From: Chamaea fasciata
Taxonomy: Eukaryota; Chordata; Aves; Passeriformes; Sylviidae
Direction: 5' to 3'
DNA length: 64,000 bases
Assembly (NCBI GenBank): GCA_029207755.1
Contig: JARCOQ010000007.1
Span: forward strand, 45,713,656-45,777,655
The translations under genes and the position numbers were made by a program. The notes beneath the pieces are model-generated. The model did no database searches. It had not been told where the DNA came from and saw only the letters and a program-made list of their open reading frames with translations. Positions 12,001-26,400 of this stretch are shown in pieces (the first letter of the stretch is position 1; the number at the start of each line of letters is the position of its first letter).

Positions 12001-15000
12001 TAGAGCAGTAAGCAGCCTTCTTGGCTCCTGTGCTGAACAAACGAGATCTGCAGAGTGGCTGCTGAATAGCACAGGAGGAGGTCACTTAGTCCAAACTAAA
12101 CTGCCACGAGCTTGTAGAGTTAACACAAGACACACAGCAGCTCCTTCTGATTGGTGACTCTTCTAACACTTGTCAGCTCTTCACTGCTTGCACCAGAGAC
12201 CTCACATCCTTCCACTGCTGTATCAGCTTCCTTTTCTACATTCAATTTTAATGCCATTACTCCACGGGGGTGAACAACACCACAGCACTGCAAAGAGGGT
12301 CTAATTCTCTCCATCTGGGTATAAAACCATAGTTGTTTTAATGAATTGATCAGTGTCATTATACCTTCTGAGCAATACAGAAGTGTTCATATACTGCTGG
12401 ATCTGTAATACTTGTGTTTTGCTAATGAGGAAAAGTCTAATCCGTGCCAGCAGTTTGCTGGCAGTTAATATCCCAACTAGCCATCACCCAGCAACAAAAC
12501 AAGTTTCCTCTCCAAGCAAAGCAAAAAACCCTCTACTAACCTGGTCCAAAGACAATACATTTAAAAAAATCTCGAAGGCTGGTGATAAGGTATTTCCTGA
12601 CTTCAATGAAAACTAATTAACACTTTAGAGATTTTAAATATATAAACCCATTACTCCATCTTCTTCAATTTTCCGTAACTGCCAAAACATTACTGTTAAA
12701 GAGATTTATGAATTCACAATACAGATATTTAATTTATGACTGCTAATCTAATATTCTGGCAATGCTTCTCTTTCCTCTGCAATTCCCTCTTTTACTGTCT
12801 CTCGGTATCTCTCACTCACTGCAACATGTGAGATCAAGACTTTAAGCTCCTAGATAGAGTCTCTCCTGGTTTCTCTAGGGTGTCTAACACATTTTCAAGT
12901 GAACAATAAAATTTTGATCCCTTGTGAACTCTAAACGAGTTTTCTATATGACACAACTGCCAGAGGGATTACATCTAAATTTCATTAAAGACTAAAGAAA
13001 AGTTTCTCATGAAAGCCACTCATGAACAAAATGCCTGAAAATAAAATTTAATGCTTTTTGAAGGATGAAGTGAAAAGTTAGTCAAATCGTTATGTTCTCC
13101 AAATACCCAAAGCCATTCTCCTGACACAGTCTTCATGTAAGTAATTAAGCAAGAACATGGCAGGGGAAGGGGTGGGGGGGAGTGAGCTGATTAAAAAAAA
13201 AAAAAAAGTTAAAAGAAAACTTCTCAAATTTCTAGAATCAGGGATAAAAACGGTAATTCCTAGTTTCAAGAAAAACATGATCATATGTCCTTTGGAGCCC
13301 ATCAACAACTCTGCTGTGGTGCTCAAAAGGCCTCTGTCACTGCTGGTGTGATACACGAATCCTTCTTCTCCCGTGTGAGGCTCTCCAGCCTTCGGCCAGA
13401 ATGCTGGTCTTTGCTGAGAGCCGAATATTACATATTTATGGACAACAACACAGGATTTTTTAAAATAAATGAAAATAGCTAGATAATTTCTAGAGAGTAG
13501 TTGTTTCAAGAGAGATGGCTATTTGAGGTACACCAGCCTCATAGTGCAACATGAAAATCCTTCATTCATCTGTGTTTAAATATTTTAACATGTATTTTGT
13601 GAACATAAGATAATTCTAGGCTGAATACTGAAAAATTACAAAATCTAGATATATTTGAAAATTCATGGTGAGGCTACTGTCCCATATTACTTTTAATTAA
13701 AAAATATTTGTCTCCATTGGGAATTGGAAGAGGCTGTATCAGTCTCCACTTCTAATTCTGCCTTCACCACTGAAATCACACAGTGACTCCAGGCAAATAA
13801 TTTCATCCTTTCTGTGTGAGTTTTATTTTTCTTCTTTTGTACTAAAAACAAGCTTACTGACACAGACTATATATCTCTGGAAGGAATAAAGAATTTTTAA
13901 GTAACAACACAATAGTTGAGGGAATAGTCTTTTCAAGTGCATGTAGTTAAGGAGGGACCAACACAGCTCACTTCTAGAGCACAGGTGTTATTTGTTGCCC
14001 CTTCCCTTATTTCTAAGTAAGGAAAAAAACAAGCTTACTTCACTTGGTGAAGTGCTGTGTTTCTCCTCATTTCACAACTGCTATTAAATGGTTCCTAGAC
14101 CATCACTGGATGAGTAACTGGTAGTTGTCAGGCAGGGGAAACTTCGGAGTTACCTAAATTTGCTCCTGTGCTACAGAGCATGCCTGTGCCAGCTCAAGCA
14201 GGAACCACAAGTCAGTGCCCTGAAGTCCAGATGAATAGAATATTCCATTTACAGCCAGCCACTGGCCTCTGAGACTACAGAGGACTGTGGCCTCTTTTGG
14301 GCTATAGCAGCATCAAACGCTGATCTGGCCAACACAGAGAAATTTGATCCTCTTCTATTTTATGAAATCAGAAATGAAGCATTTCAGTTTTCTGCTTCCA
14401 TTTGCTGCAAAACAAGTGATAGGAAAGAAGAGGCTCATTTCTAATTTGGTTTCACTTGCTTAAAATTGCACTGGAAGAGAAATAAATTCTTAAATCTCAG
14501 GTTTGGGAAAACAAATGAGTCCTAGAAACTGTCTATACCTAAGGCCCACCTTCACTTTAAACTTAATGAAAGGGGTCTGCTCGGACAGTTAATGCTACGG
14601 TACAGACAAGGCTCTAGAGAAGATCCACACTCAACCACCTGAGCAACTGAACTGCAGTGAAACTGCAAAGCTGTTAACCAGGCACAACACTGTGATGTTC
14701 CTCTAAAAGAAGGAGTCTTCCAAATCAAAACTAATTAATTTTTTTAAAAGCCCGAGGTCACACAACTGACTTCTGTCCTGAATTCTCCATTTATTATCTT
14801 GCAGAATTTCAGACACTTTGCTGATAGACCTGCCTGGATTTCAGAAATATTTCCTACGTGAGGCTCCCACTCACATCTGTAACCACAGCTTAACCATGGC
14901 CTGTCAGTCAATCAGACTTGAGAGTGATGGTAGGCATACCTCTGCTGGAATGGCTCGTCACCCATTCCTGAGAATACACACCACTTGTCCATTTTAAAGA

Positions 15001-18000
15001 CACCAACACACCTTGAACATGCACAAAGTTACAAACGTGCACATGCAAAAGGGAAAATCTGATCTCAAATGAAATAGAAATAGATGGGAAAAAGGGAGGC
15101 AAGGCCTTACAGGGGTGTGGGTGTGCTCCACCACCTGCCTCATGTTGTTTGCTGAAATCCTTGTTTATCTGGAACGGTGTGATCCCCCATTTCACCAATT
15201 GAAGAACTAAGGGAACTTAAAACTAAACACGACCCACAGGCTGCTGCCAGTATGAACTCCCCCTCCACCACTTGCTCAAAGCCAAGGCACTTACCAGCTG
15301 AAATTTTCCATACTTGGTCTTTCTCATTAATCTTGAATGAATGTGGCTCAGATGATTCAGAACTAATCTGGCTTCTGGAATTACAGCAGCAGAGGACAAA
15401 TGAATGTTTAACCTCTCCCCTGGAACATTTAACCTCTCCCAGATGCTAAAGGTACTTTTCCCTGGGAAGGTTAATGTGCTTATAGGATCTGCAACACTGC
15501 CGCAGAGGAGGTTGCAGAGATTTGTACTCACTGGGCCACACACAAAAGTATTTGATGTACATGTCAGAAAGTTATGTAAAAGCAGAAAATACGACCACGA
15601 TGATGACAACAACAGAACATCAAAACAGAAGTATTCACATATTTGAAAAGCCCCAATTACATATTTCATCATCTCAATTCTACCTCTTCATGCGTATCTA
15701 CTACCTGAGTCCTACATCCATGACAACACCCTTTTGCCTCAGAAGATCTGAGCCTGAGGACCATACTGCACAGCATGCAAGGTGCTCAAAACATAAATGA
15801 TAGTTTGTGGATGCTATCACCAACACAGAAGTTTAATGCATAAATAATGTGCTATCCTTAGAGATATATTTTTAGAAATAAACTGTTAAGGCATAAAAAA
15901 TTTAGTATGAAAATGTGTCAGTTTTCACTCATTTATATTCCCAAGATTGTTCTTTTAGAAGAACTGAGACCTGAATTTTAGTGATGGGGAGAAACATACC
16001 AATACACACACAAAAAACCCTACAGCATGCAACAATAGGCTGTTTCACCATGGGGTCTGGGTCTACAAACTCAACATAAGAGACAAAAGAGAATACAGCA
16101 TTTTTTGCATTCAGAAGCATTGTAAAGACACCACCTATATCAATTCTCGCACCCACAGAGCTATAGAGAAATCATTTCCATTCGGAGAAAGGAAAACATA
16201 CACACAGAGGTAACAAGGTACCTCCAGAAACACCCAGTAAACAGCGGCAGAGCAGGACCAGCCCCCAGACACTCCTCTCAGCTCTGACAACCCACAACCT
16301 ACACTGCTGTGGTCAGGGTTCCTCATCACTGACCAACACTAGCTGCACCTACGATAGCTCAGCTTTTCTTCTAAAGGTATCCCAAATGTTTCAGGTTGGC
16401 TGCAGAGGAAATCAAAAGCTGAATTCTAATACACCCTCCACTTTACAAGAAATTTAAAGCAAATGGCACAAGTTTGACAAATTCTATCCTGTCAGCTCAG
16501 TCCAGTCAGGAGAAGATGAAAATTTTTCACTTATTCTTGAGGAACTATTCAACTTAAGAAGGCCTCAAATTCAAGGGGCAGAGCAGATGAGACCTCACAG
16601 ATACTTACACTGCAGAAGTTTCTTCCCTCTCTACAGCCTCTGCCAAAATGAAGAACTCCACTGAACTGTGGCTGGGAAGTGTGTATGATTTGGACCTTCC
16701 TGGTCTCTGGAACAGGAGCGCTCCTACCAAATTTTACAGGAGCAATAACCACAGCACCCAGCTTCCAGTATCTTCTACTTAAAATTTGCAAAGCAGAGCT
16801 ATGAAATAAAGAACTTCATACATTCTGCACACCTAACTGTAGACAAATACACAGAGGACTTAACTTTGACTCATTTTAGCCACTTTCATTTAACAGAAAA
16901 ATAAACCTCCCACTGGTAATGGGAAATAAAATTCAGTATGCATCTTTATTCCTAATCCTTACCTCTATGAACAGATATTCAGCCTGCTGAGAATACTAAC
17001 ATTGTACTTAATAATATTCTAATAATCCTCTCAAGTTACAATATTATCTACATGAATGAAGGAACTCAGTAAGGAAAAGAAAGGCTGACCTTCACAGAAT
17101 TTATAGTGAGAAGTCTCCTTTCCACCTTTAGGCCAGTGACTTCTCACATGACTGATGAAGCTGTATCGCTAAAAAGGAGACTACTTTTCCCAGTATCATC
17201 CTAAAATACTTTCATTTCAACAAATCTCAGCTTCCCCAGTGGAATCCATAATGTAGTCTGTTTCCCTCTGCTGCTTCTCCTCAGATGTTTGTACGGAAGT
17301 TGGACAGACTCAGTAAGACAAAGCTTTAACACTGCTCTTCACCTGAGGATTTGCAGTAGAAAGCAGAGGTGTAGGAATAAAGAATATATGAAGAAGGTAA
17401 AGCTTTACAATTGCATTTGCAATGATATACTTGTTTCTACATCTCTGCTTTATCCACTGTGACTCCATGTGGTGATGGTTGAAAAAAATCATTATGAACA
17501 TGAAAAAAGTCACAAAAAGTCACAAACATCAGAGTTCCTTTTTTCTGCACAGTCTATCTGTACAGCAGTTTGTTAGCAACCTTGCACCAAAACACAAAAC
17601 CATAGAGGGAGAGTCTAGGCCATCTTTCTTCACAAAGCCCAGAAAAGTTACAAAATAAACCCAAATATGGCAAATCAGCAACCCTCAGTGCCCCTCCCTT
17701 GAACAGCTCTGGTTTAGCAGCCAGTGCAAAGGAGACCACAGGTTCCCCCCTCAACAAATCAAGAGGTTCTGGAAGGTCCATCAGCTGGTGGGCAACCCCC
17801 TGAAGTGGAGGTATTTCACTAATGAACAGCACAATCTGTGGAGGCACCAAAAGAAGCTGCTAAGGATGGGCATGGTTACCTATGAGATACTGTGTAATTC
17901 TCCTTCCAGTTGAATTGGTACCTGCCATGCAGCTGCAAAATACCCTTATTAATATTAACTAGCAAAAATATCTTCAAGAATGTATATGCACTCTGTGGGT

Positions 18001-20400
18001 AATTAATCCCTGGAGTAAAGCTGTTCCTTGGATCACCTCTATAGAAAATCAGTGAGCTAGATTACAGGAAACAATTACTTATGGTACACTGGCTTTTAGA
18101 AAGAGATGGTGACACCCCGACATCCCCAGATAGCATTTGAGCCCTCTATAGCTGCAAATCACAGAAAAGCATCAGACTATGCTTTTCAAACATCAGATGA
18201 CTCAAGCTTGTTCATTCTAGTAAAATGATACTAATCAGTCATAAAATGAATGGGACACAATCTTTTAAATATTCAAGAGGCAATAATTTATGAAGTATCT
18301 GTTTACTACAACCAATTAAGCAGAAATATTTTCTTCATGAGTCAATTGTAAATTCTGACAAATCAGGGAAGGAAAAAATGGAACAAATTAATTTGCCAAA
18401 CTCCAGTTAATTCTCATGTTGGTGGTTTCATTGATAGTTAAGTCTTTTTTATAATGTCACGTACAGAACATCACTGAATTTTCCAGCCAACACACAAAGG
18501 GCTAATAGTAAATACGCATGAACTGGAAAGCAGCAAGCTCAGCCATTTGCAGGACTGAACCATCCAGACAGCTGCCTCTGCTAGATGTGGCCAATACACC
18601 TGCAGTTCTCAGTTCAACCAGAACATGCTCGAGCAACAACTCCTTTTTAGAAATCCCTGCACCTAAATTTCAGATCACAGAGAAACATGACTCGAAGCAA
18701 AGCAGCCTTGGATACCTTCAGCAGAAATTGCTGTCATCTCATTCCATTCTTAACCCTTTTGAAACCGTTTTTCTGTCCTACTCCTAAGAGGACCTACCAC
18801 TCTGTTGTCATTATCAATCCCTTCTTATAAACCATCTCCTCCTTCACATTACCTCCTCTGCTGAATCTGGTTTTGGGTTCTATTATTGTCTTTTTCTGTT
18901 TCAGAAATTTTACGGCTCATTTGTACAGCCTTTAGCATCTCAGCATGGGATAACTTCACAACTTAAGTCTTATTAAAGCTATTTACACAATTGCTATGGA
19001 CAGAACAAGGGCCTGTGTTTCTTCATCAACTTGTGTGGAAACTCAGCTGACAGGTTTGTCTCTCAGTCTCTTTCCCTCTTTTCTTGAAGGGACTTTAGAC
19101 TAGGTTGTGAAGGCTGGAAAACAGCAAGTGAGATTCACTAGATTATGTGAGAGAAGTATAATGGAATAAAAACAAAATGGACAAAAATTTAGCATTTAAC
19201 AAAGGCTCTGGATGGGAACTATACTTGGCTCCCTGACATAAGTCCAAAGATGACAACTCAGCTCAAAGAAAGGTATGCAGGATGCACTATTTTAATGGCT
19301 TTGTCTAGACATAAAGGGTCCCTTCTTTTGAAGGAAAGGTTATTTTCTGCGTGTTCCCCATACAACCCAATCTTGCCCATTATTCAGGCTACAGCAGCCT
19401 AAGTGGCAAGATGATGCTTGCTAATCTCTCAGTGCCACACTGGAAAATAGCTTTAAGCATTGAACTTAAAAGTCTTTTCAAACCTTAATGACTCTATTAC
19501 TTGCCTATGAAAGTAGTTTTAACAAAGGCTCATGTGAAACGCAGAAGGGAAATCAAGAGCACGGCACAACTTATTACACTGTCATGATGAGAAACTTCCC
19601 TAAACTTGTAGGCACAGTGAACTGAAAGCAAAAGTTTCAAGCCTGCCTGCATAGGTGTTTTACAATAAGTTCCACTGAAAAAGTAACGAAAGAAAAAAGC
19701 TGGTAATACGTAACAGCTGTGTGATCCCTACACAACTATTGACTCTAAGCCACCCAAGAGAAACAGCTTCTTGGGAATGGCAGAAGTGTCACTACTTCAC
19801 ACAGTCTTGCATGAATAGACTGCATCAAAACATTTCCTATTAAGTTTACAACGTCTGTCATTCTTTTTGGCAATTCCCCCTTTTGTAATTCTCCTTCTGA
19901 GGGAGAGGAAGAGGGAATACCTCTCTTTTTGCTGTGTCCAAGCAAGCCCCAGTCCTCAGTCCCAGACCATTATGGTGTTGCATGAGCGCATATTGTGGTC
20001 TCTTTAACTGGGCAGCAAGGCTTAGTGCCTGCTTCCCTCTCCAAGGAAAAGAACGATGCTCACCACTATGGCACTGACCGGAGACAGGGCTTTTAATTGA
20101 AGTAGGAACTGCCTGATCTGCATCTTTGAGCAGGCCAACAAACAGAAACTGGCAGTGAAATTCATCTGTACGATGGGTCGTGAAAGGGTGACTCCCGTGC
20201 CAATTTCATAGTAACCAACGGGGAAAAAAGTTTCCCCAAAGGAAAAGAGGGAGTTCAATCTGCCTCCTTTTCTTGGCTTCCCTTTTAAAGAATACAAATA
20301 AGCTTCCTGAAAAACAACAGGCCTTTTGATGAGGTAATAGCTTTCCTCCATGTTTTTGTTTGTTTGTTGAAAACACTTGGATTTCACAGGAAGCAGTAAC
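6019..20400 (-). other. FOXN3: FOXN3 30-kb intron, 3' part
   Basis: This is the acceptor-proximal part of the 30,180-bp intron between the two coding exons. Two ATTTGCAT octamers lie just upstream (in transcript sense) of the acceptor. A moderately GC-richer patch at about 6430-7080 contains the longest open frame of this stretch but has no recognisable protein. It also holds a short CA run near 10985, A16 at 8681-8696, a G-rich run at 13163-13180 followed by A15 at 13193-13207, and a small direct repeat of aaataattgccct near 7910-7930. No recognisable transposon copy or gene was found. Confidence 0.8.
13163..13207 (+). repeat. G-rich run (G-quadruplex-capable) followed by A15
   Basis: GGGGAAGGGGTGGGGGGG at 13163-13180 has four separable G-runs with short loops. 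An A15 tract follows at 13193-13207. FOXN3 is transcribed from the minus strand, so the G-rich strand here is the template strand. Confidence 0.55.
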
Positions 20401-23400
20401 AAACATAACCGGGGATCAACTTTGTTAAAGAACCTTAAAAATCAACAGGACACACATCTCTTGCTTCAGCCACTAAACTGGATTGTCTCACTGGCTCGAG
20501 CAAAACTGCTGAATTATTTCCCTAACAAAAGAAAGGCGCTTTTAGGTCCTATAATCTCATTTCAAATCCTTTTACCCACTCCCTTCTCTTTTTGGCCTTG
20601 AAATTGCAATCCTCTTTCAGGACTAATCTCGGGACTAATTGGTGCCAGCACTCCAGTTTCTCTCGCCATTTTGTCCCCTCCCTATCGCATTGTTCAGGTG
20701 CCGAAAAGGACAGCAGGCCAGGGTTCAGTGCCCCCGTAATGAGTCTGTTCCTACAGAGTAACTGTTAATAATTAGCAGGAAGCATTTTGTCTTGAAATTG
20801 CACAGCATGAGCAGCACGATTTCACAGAGGCAGAGAATTGCTTCCCTGTTGCTCATGAAGCTCCCCAAGTCTGTGTGTGACGTGGAGGCCGGAGGGCAGC
20901 GTGCAGGGCGCCAAGCCGGGGCCCAGCGTCCCGGCCGGGCACACGGGGTGGGACAGGCAGCGCCGGCCTCTCCGGAGCTCCCCACGGCAGCAAGCGGGGA
21001 AACCAGGAGCACTCTGCACACATCACCTACAGCAGCTGCCAAGGCACGCATCAGCGTGATGGGACTGAGATGGTGTGGTGAAAGGACAGTCTGTGTTTGA
21101 GGAATATTCCAGAATACAATTCCCTGAAGAATAACAAGCAAAGAGGAGATTTAAGAAAGCCTGTTACTTTTCAGCTCATGACTGTATTTGCAGGTAGTGC
21201 CAAAAAGGAACAATTACTTTTCTTACCAAGGGAATAGCAGTGCCGACTGTTTTCCATTTTCTGACATTTTCTCAGACTTGGAAGCAAAATTAGTTTTTCT
21301 GTATTTGGAAACTTCAATCTATGAAGTGCATTAAAACAAAACCATAAAAAAGCTCTTTCCAATGGATGTTCATTTCCAGCAAACCTAAGGCTAACCTTGA
21401 GTTTTGATTCAGGCAAAATAAGCCAAAAGCTTCAGAAGTTTTCAAAGCTTCAGTATTTTTCTTTGGTTTTTACATCACCAAGTGTACACATTAAGTTTTG
21501 ACACTTTGATATTGAATAATGCCTTTTACTGTCCTGAAGCTGAAGGCCAACGCAAGAAACTCCCCCCGAGATACACACTGCTTCCATCATGCCCCCCAGC
21601 AGTGCTCCGGAGTTTAACCACAACTGGGACTAAATCCGCATTCCTATTCACTACTGTCTTTAGACATCTACCAGGAGGTATGTTATAAAGAACGGATTAG
21701 CATCAAAAAAGGAAAATGACATAACTTGCTTCATTCTCCTGAAAGATCAACACTTCTTGAGGAGCATCAGTGAGAGACAAGCTGTCAGATGTTGAGACTC
21801 CTGCAGAAGTCAACACACAAGACACTCAAGTCTCACTAGATTTAGGGAATCTACCATTACTGCAAAGAGACAACACCAAAGCTACATGTGTAGAAAGGAA
21901 TGCTCAACCAGCATCTCCTACCACCGGAAAAAAGCAGTCTATCACTGCAAGAACCTTCTGGAATGGTGTGGGTATGTAACTTCCACAGTAAGAACACATC
22001 ATTTACCTCCTGTCACAGAAATTGATAGCAAGCATGAATACAGAGCTGAAATTACTGATGATTTTTCTTTCTTTGCACCACAGCTTGATGCTGAGTGGTG
22101 TCTCAATGGCTCAGTTAAGATGGGTAATAATTTAAGGGCAATAAGTAAATTCTGCACATATTACCATCCTCGGAATGCTAGATTCTCCCACCACACTAAA
22201 GCCATCCACAATGCAACACCTTGCTGAGGAATTCATATTATAGATCAGTTGGAATAAAGGCATTTATATTTTCCATTTCTTGAAAATGCTGTTTGCAAGT
22301 GTGCTCAGGATCCATCACTTATTTCTGTTTGCCTTTGTGTCACAAATCTCAGACTAAGGGTTCTCCTCAGGTCATCCAATTCAGCTTTCTGCCAGCAGAA
22401 AACTCTTTCCTACAGTCAATTTTCTAGAATTTTATTGAGTCTGCTTTTCAGCCCTCTACCAGATGGATTTCAGACAATTTCCTTTAAGGGACTAATTCAG
22501 TCTAGTAAATTCATTATTTGCACCTGGTCATCGACCAAGGAAAGATAAGCCAGGGCCTTGTCTCCTTCTCAAATGCTATTAAAATGGGAAATTTTCCATC
22601 CTAGTGTCAAAATCTGTTCACAGGAGCAATACAACAGCAGCAGAGAGAAATCCCCATGAAAATCAAGCAACTGTGCCTACAGAGAGACATTATTAACTTG
22701 TTTATGGCATCAGTTCCTGTTGCCAGTCCCCTCTCCTCAGGTCAGAGTTCCTGGGTTGTGTTTGTCTGCTTCAATGCAGTCCAAATGCCTGTGCAAGCCC
22801 AGGCTGCGACACTGCTGCTGCATTAGAACACCAGGCTCAAAGATGCAGCAGAACTGCGAGCTGTGCCTTGCAAATGACCCTTTTCCACCAAGCTTGTGAA
22901 CACCAAGGAATCATGAAGCTGAGGTAAAGCATTATTTTCCCGTGCTTTATCTGGCACTGTAAGACTTTTCTATAGCATTTAAGTAACTTGAAAAGACAGG
23001 TTTGCAAGTCAAGAAACCTTTAAGGCAGGTCTGTAGTACACACCCAACCAGACTGTAACAGAGTCAATACTAAGCACGATGATGCCTCCATGCTCTTCTG
23101 GAGAGAATCTGCTTTGGGAGCCAAGCATAGCATAAATTTACTAGCACAGCGCTGTGCCATCTTAGTAAGATTATGGCTCAATGACGGGTTTTCACTGGTG
23201 GGAATGCTTTAAGAAAGCCCCTCTCATTGACAAGCCCCAATGCCTTAAAAAAACCCCCACAACAAATCACCAGGATCACACTTTCAGCACAGCTACACAA
23301 GTGTCTTCACCAGCACAACAAAGAAAGCAGTTTGCTATCCTACAAGGGCAGTAAGAGCATCTTAAAATGACATTTTAAGAAGACTTAAAATGAAAGAAAA

Positions 23401-26400
23401 AACAAAAAAACCCACACCAAAAATCCCCCAACAAACTTCCAAATCAAAGCTCAAAAGCAACCCTCTACTGAACAACCAGGGGGTACTGCTCCAAGGGTCT
23501 TCAAAGCTAAACACAAACCAAACTCCTACGGCTCTTGCTCCATGTAATTACAAAATACAGAGCTCATCAATACAAATTGCCCCATTTTCAAAGTGGAGTT
23601 TTGATATTGATATCCCCAGGGTGACAGAAAAGACCAGCTCTAACACTTTCAGGGGAAATTTCTAGTTTCTTTTTCCCCCAAATCTGACCAAGTCTACTTC
23701 TACATATGAAGGAAAAGCAGCAAAATGTACTTCATAATCAAAAGATCTACATCGCCTTAGCAATATAGCTGCCTGTGGCTATTAAACCATCATGGAATAA
23801 ATGTGTTTGTATAAAGCCTTCCTTTTATATTATATTACACTTGCAAGTTGCAAAATAAAAGCTGGCTACTCCAGAAGCTTTATTTGTTATTAATTCCCTT
23901 AAGTTTAGAAAATTGTTTCATTCTAATTAATTGTTTTATTTATTTTTTTAATCTCATGAGAAAAATGGTCTTTTTCATCTTTCATATGCAAAACAGCTAA
24001 AGAGAGAATAATTTTTTTTTAGAGAAGGAACTCCAGTTAATAGAGATCTTAAATACTTGGGGAGCTGTTAAGAATTTTGCCATTGATCAGACAGCTGCCT
24101 GAAAAAAAGTGCCTTTTCAGGAAAGTTACATAATCAAAAGTAACCCAATTCCTTTTTGTTTGTATTTTTTTCTCCATCTGCTTACCCAGATTAAACATAA
24201 AAATTAATGAAACCCAAATGATGTCAAATTCGCTGAATTTACATTACTCTTTCATATACCTTTACTGGAACCTGCATCCTGTACTGCCCTCAGTTATGAA
24301 TTCCCAATGCTCCATGGTTATTTGAAAGCGCTGTTACATTTTTAATAACTCAATCTTCAGTATTTGCATTACTACGCAATTTATTTTTCCCAATTCCATA
24401 TATTCTGTCTTAAAAAACACCACGCTCACCACCATCACACTAGACTAAACCACAGAATTCTACACACTTCTTAACACTGAAGTGGAAGTGTCAAAAAGAG
24501 AGTCTGTTCTGAGCATCTTAGTTTTCAAACTAATCTTAGGAAGTTCTCTACCAAGCCTGTAACCACGGTTTGAACAGAATTTCTTTTGGAAGGATATATA
24601 ATGGAATTGTGATAAAAATAGTTCCAGAAAAAAAAACAGTGAGAGGCGTAGAGCTCTGCAATATTTATATCACCCAGGCAGACAACACAGAAAACCATCA
24701 GTGAGGTTAAAAACTGCAGCACAAAGAACTGACAACTAAGAAACAAATTTAAAATCTCACCACCTGCATTAAAATCGGACACTGACTACTACCTTTAAAA
24801 GTGGGCAGAATGATAAATAACAGTTATTCTACTTTTACAAATAAAGCCCATGTAGTCTTGATTCTAATACCAAAAATATGTCATACAAGCTAATGAAAGG
24901 AAAATTGAACAAGTGCACGCCTGCTGCAGCAACCCATGAAAGAAATACATTTACAATTGTATTAGTAAGACCCACTGGCTGTGCTATCTTGGATGCTTTA
25001 AGAGCACAGCAATAAAAAATTACCATATATAACTGCATTGTTCATATGAGCTGACAGAGTGCGTACCGGCAATTAACAGGACGGGATTGCCAACAAAACA
25101 GAAATGAGTCAGGATGCAAAGAAAGATCTTTAATAAAGCACTGATCAACACTCATATCTGAGATGGCCAACCTCTTCAGTCATTTGCCTTTCACAAAGGA
25201 ATAAGGGATCTTAATGCACGGAGGTGGAAACCACACTCCCGTGTGAACAGATACACAGGTGTACGTGACAATCCAAACAACTTCACTCCACAGAGACAGC
25301 TGGCTGCAGCCCTGCCCGTGCTCCTCTTCTGGTATCCCCAAGTCATTCATCAACAAAATGAACTTCCCTAACGTGTTTGCTAGTCAAACTGCTGGCACAA
25401 ACCTACTTCAGACTAGTTGTCTCAAGCAATTCTCCTATCACTGTTCTCTGAGAATTTGCCCTTTTGTAATGAAAATAGGTCACCTGCCCTAAAACAGTAC
25501 ATTTTGTTTCTAAGTGCAAGAGAGAACAGCTTCCCTGGCAGCCAGGCTGTCTTTTTGACATAAAAAGTACATTGCAGTATATACACATATCTATGCACTG
25601 AAACCCCCAGAGATTTACACATTTATTACTAAAACCATATGCAGTCATAGGGAAAAAAGACTCAGACACAAAATAGGGAATCTTGTCGAAAGTAGAACAA
25701 CATGAAAACCACCAAACTGGATGAAACCCACGGCCTGTTTAATCCACAGGGTTTCTATGACCTAATGCCAAAGATGAGTTTTTCACAGAAAGTGGAAGAG
25801 CAACATAACATAGCACAGTAAATTTGTGCTCGCCTCTACAGCCCATGTGGACTTGAACTACTGGAGAGATTGATTTAAACCTAAAAATCCCAGAAGGACT
25901 AGAATCTTCTTCCAGATGCACTTGGATTAGCTGTGGACATAGTAATTAAAATTCCACCTTTTGTGGGATTACCACTTAATCATTAGCCTCAACAGTCTCC
26001 TGTGGTAACCGCTAAGGTTCCACTAAGTAATTTACAGCCTGCCCCTAAGCCTCCTATCCCCATTTTTCAAACCAGCAGCAAAAAAAGGAAAAAAAAAATT
26101 AGCAACAAACCGAAAGCAAAAAGTTCCAAACACCAAAGAGGAAAATGCTGCATTTTACAAACAGGTCCACAATTCAGAAACAGCAGAAATGCCACCAATG
26201 AGTATAACATGCACACATACTGGTCTCAAGAACACCTGGAATAGAAAGAAAGCCAACAAGAGTTTCTCGAAATCTATCTAAAACATGGCCCCTGAATTCT
26301 TACTTGTTTTTTGCTGCAACAAAACTGCCTGAAAGAACTAGAAGGTTTCCAAAATAAAGTCAAAACATCTGTGAAAAAATACACTACAGATAATCAAACA

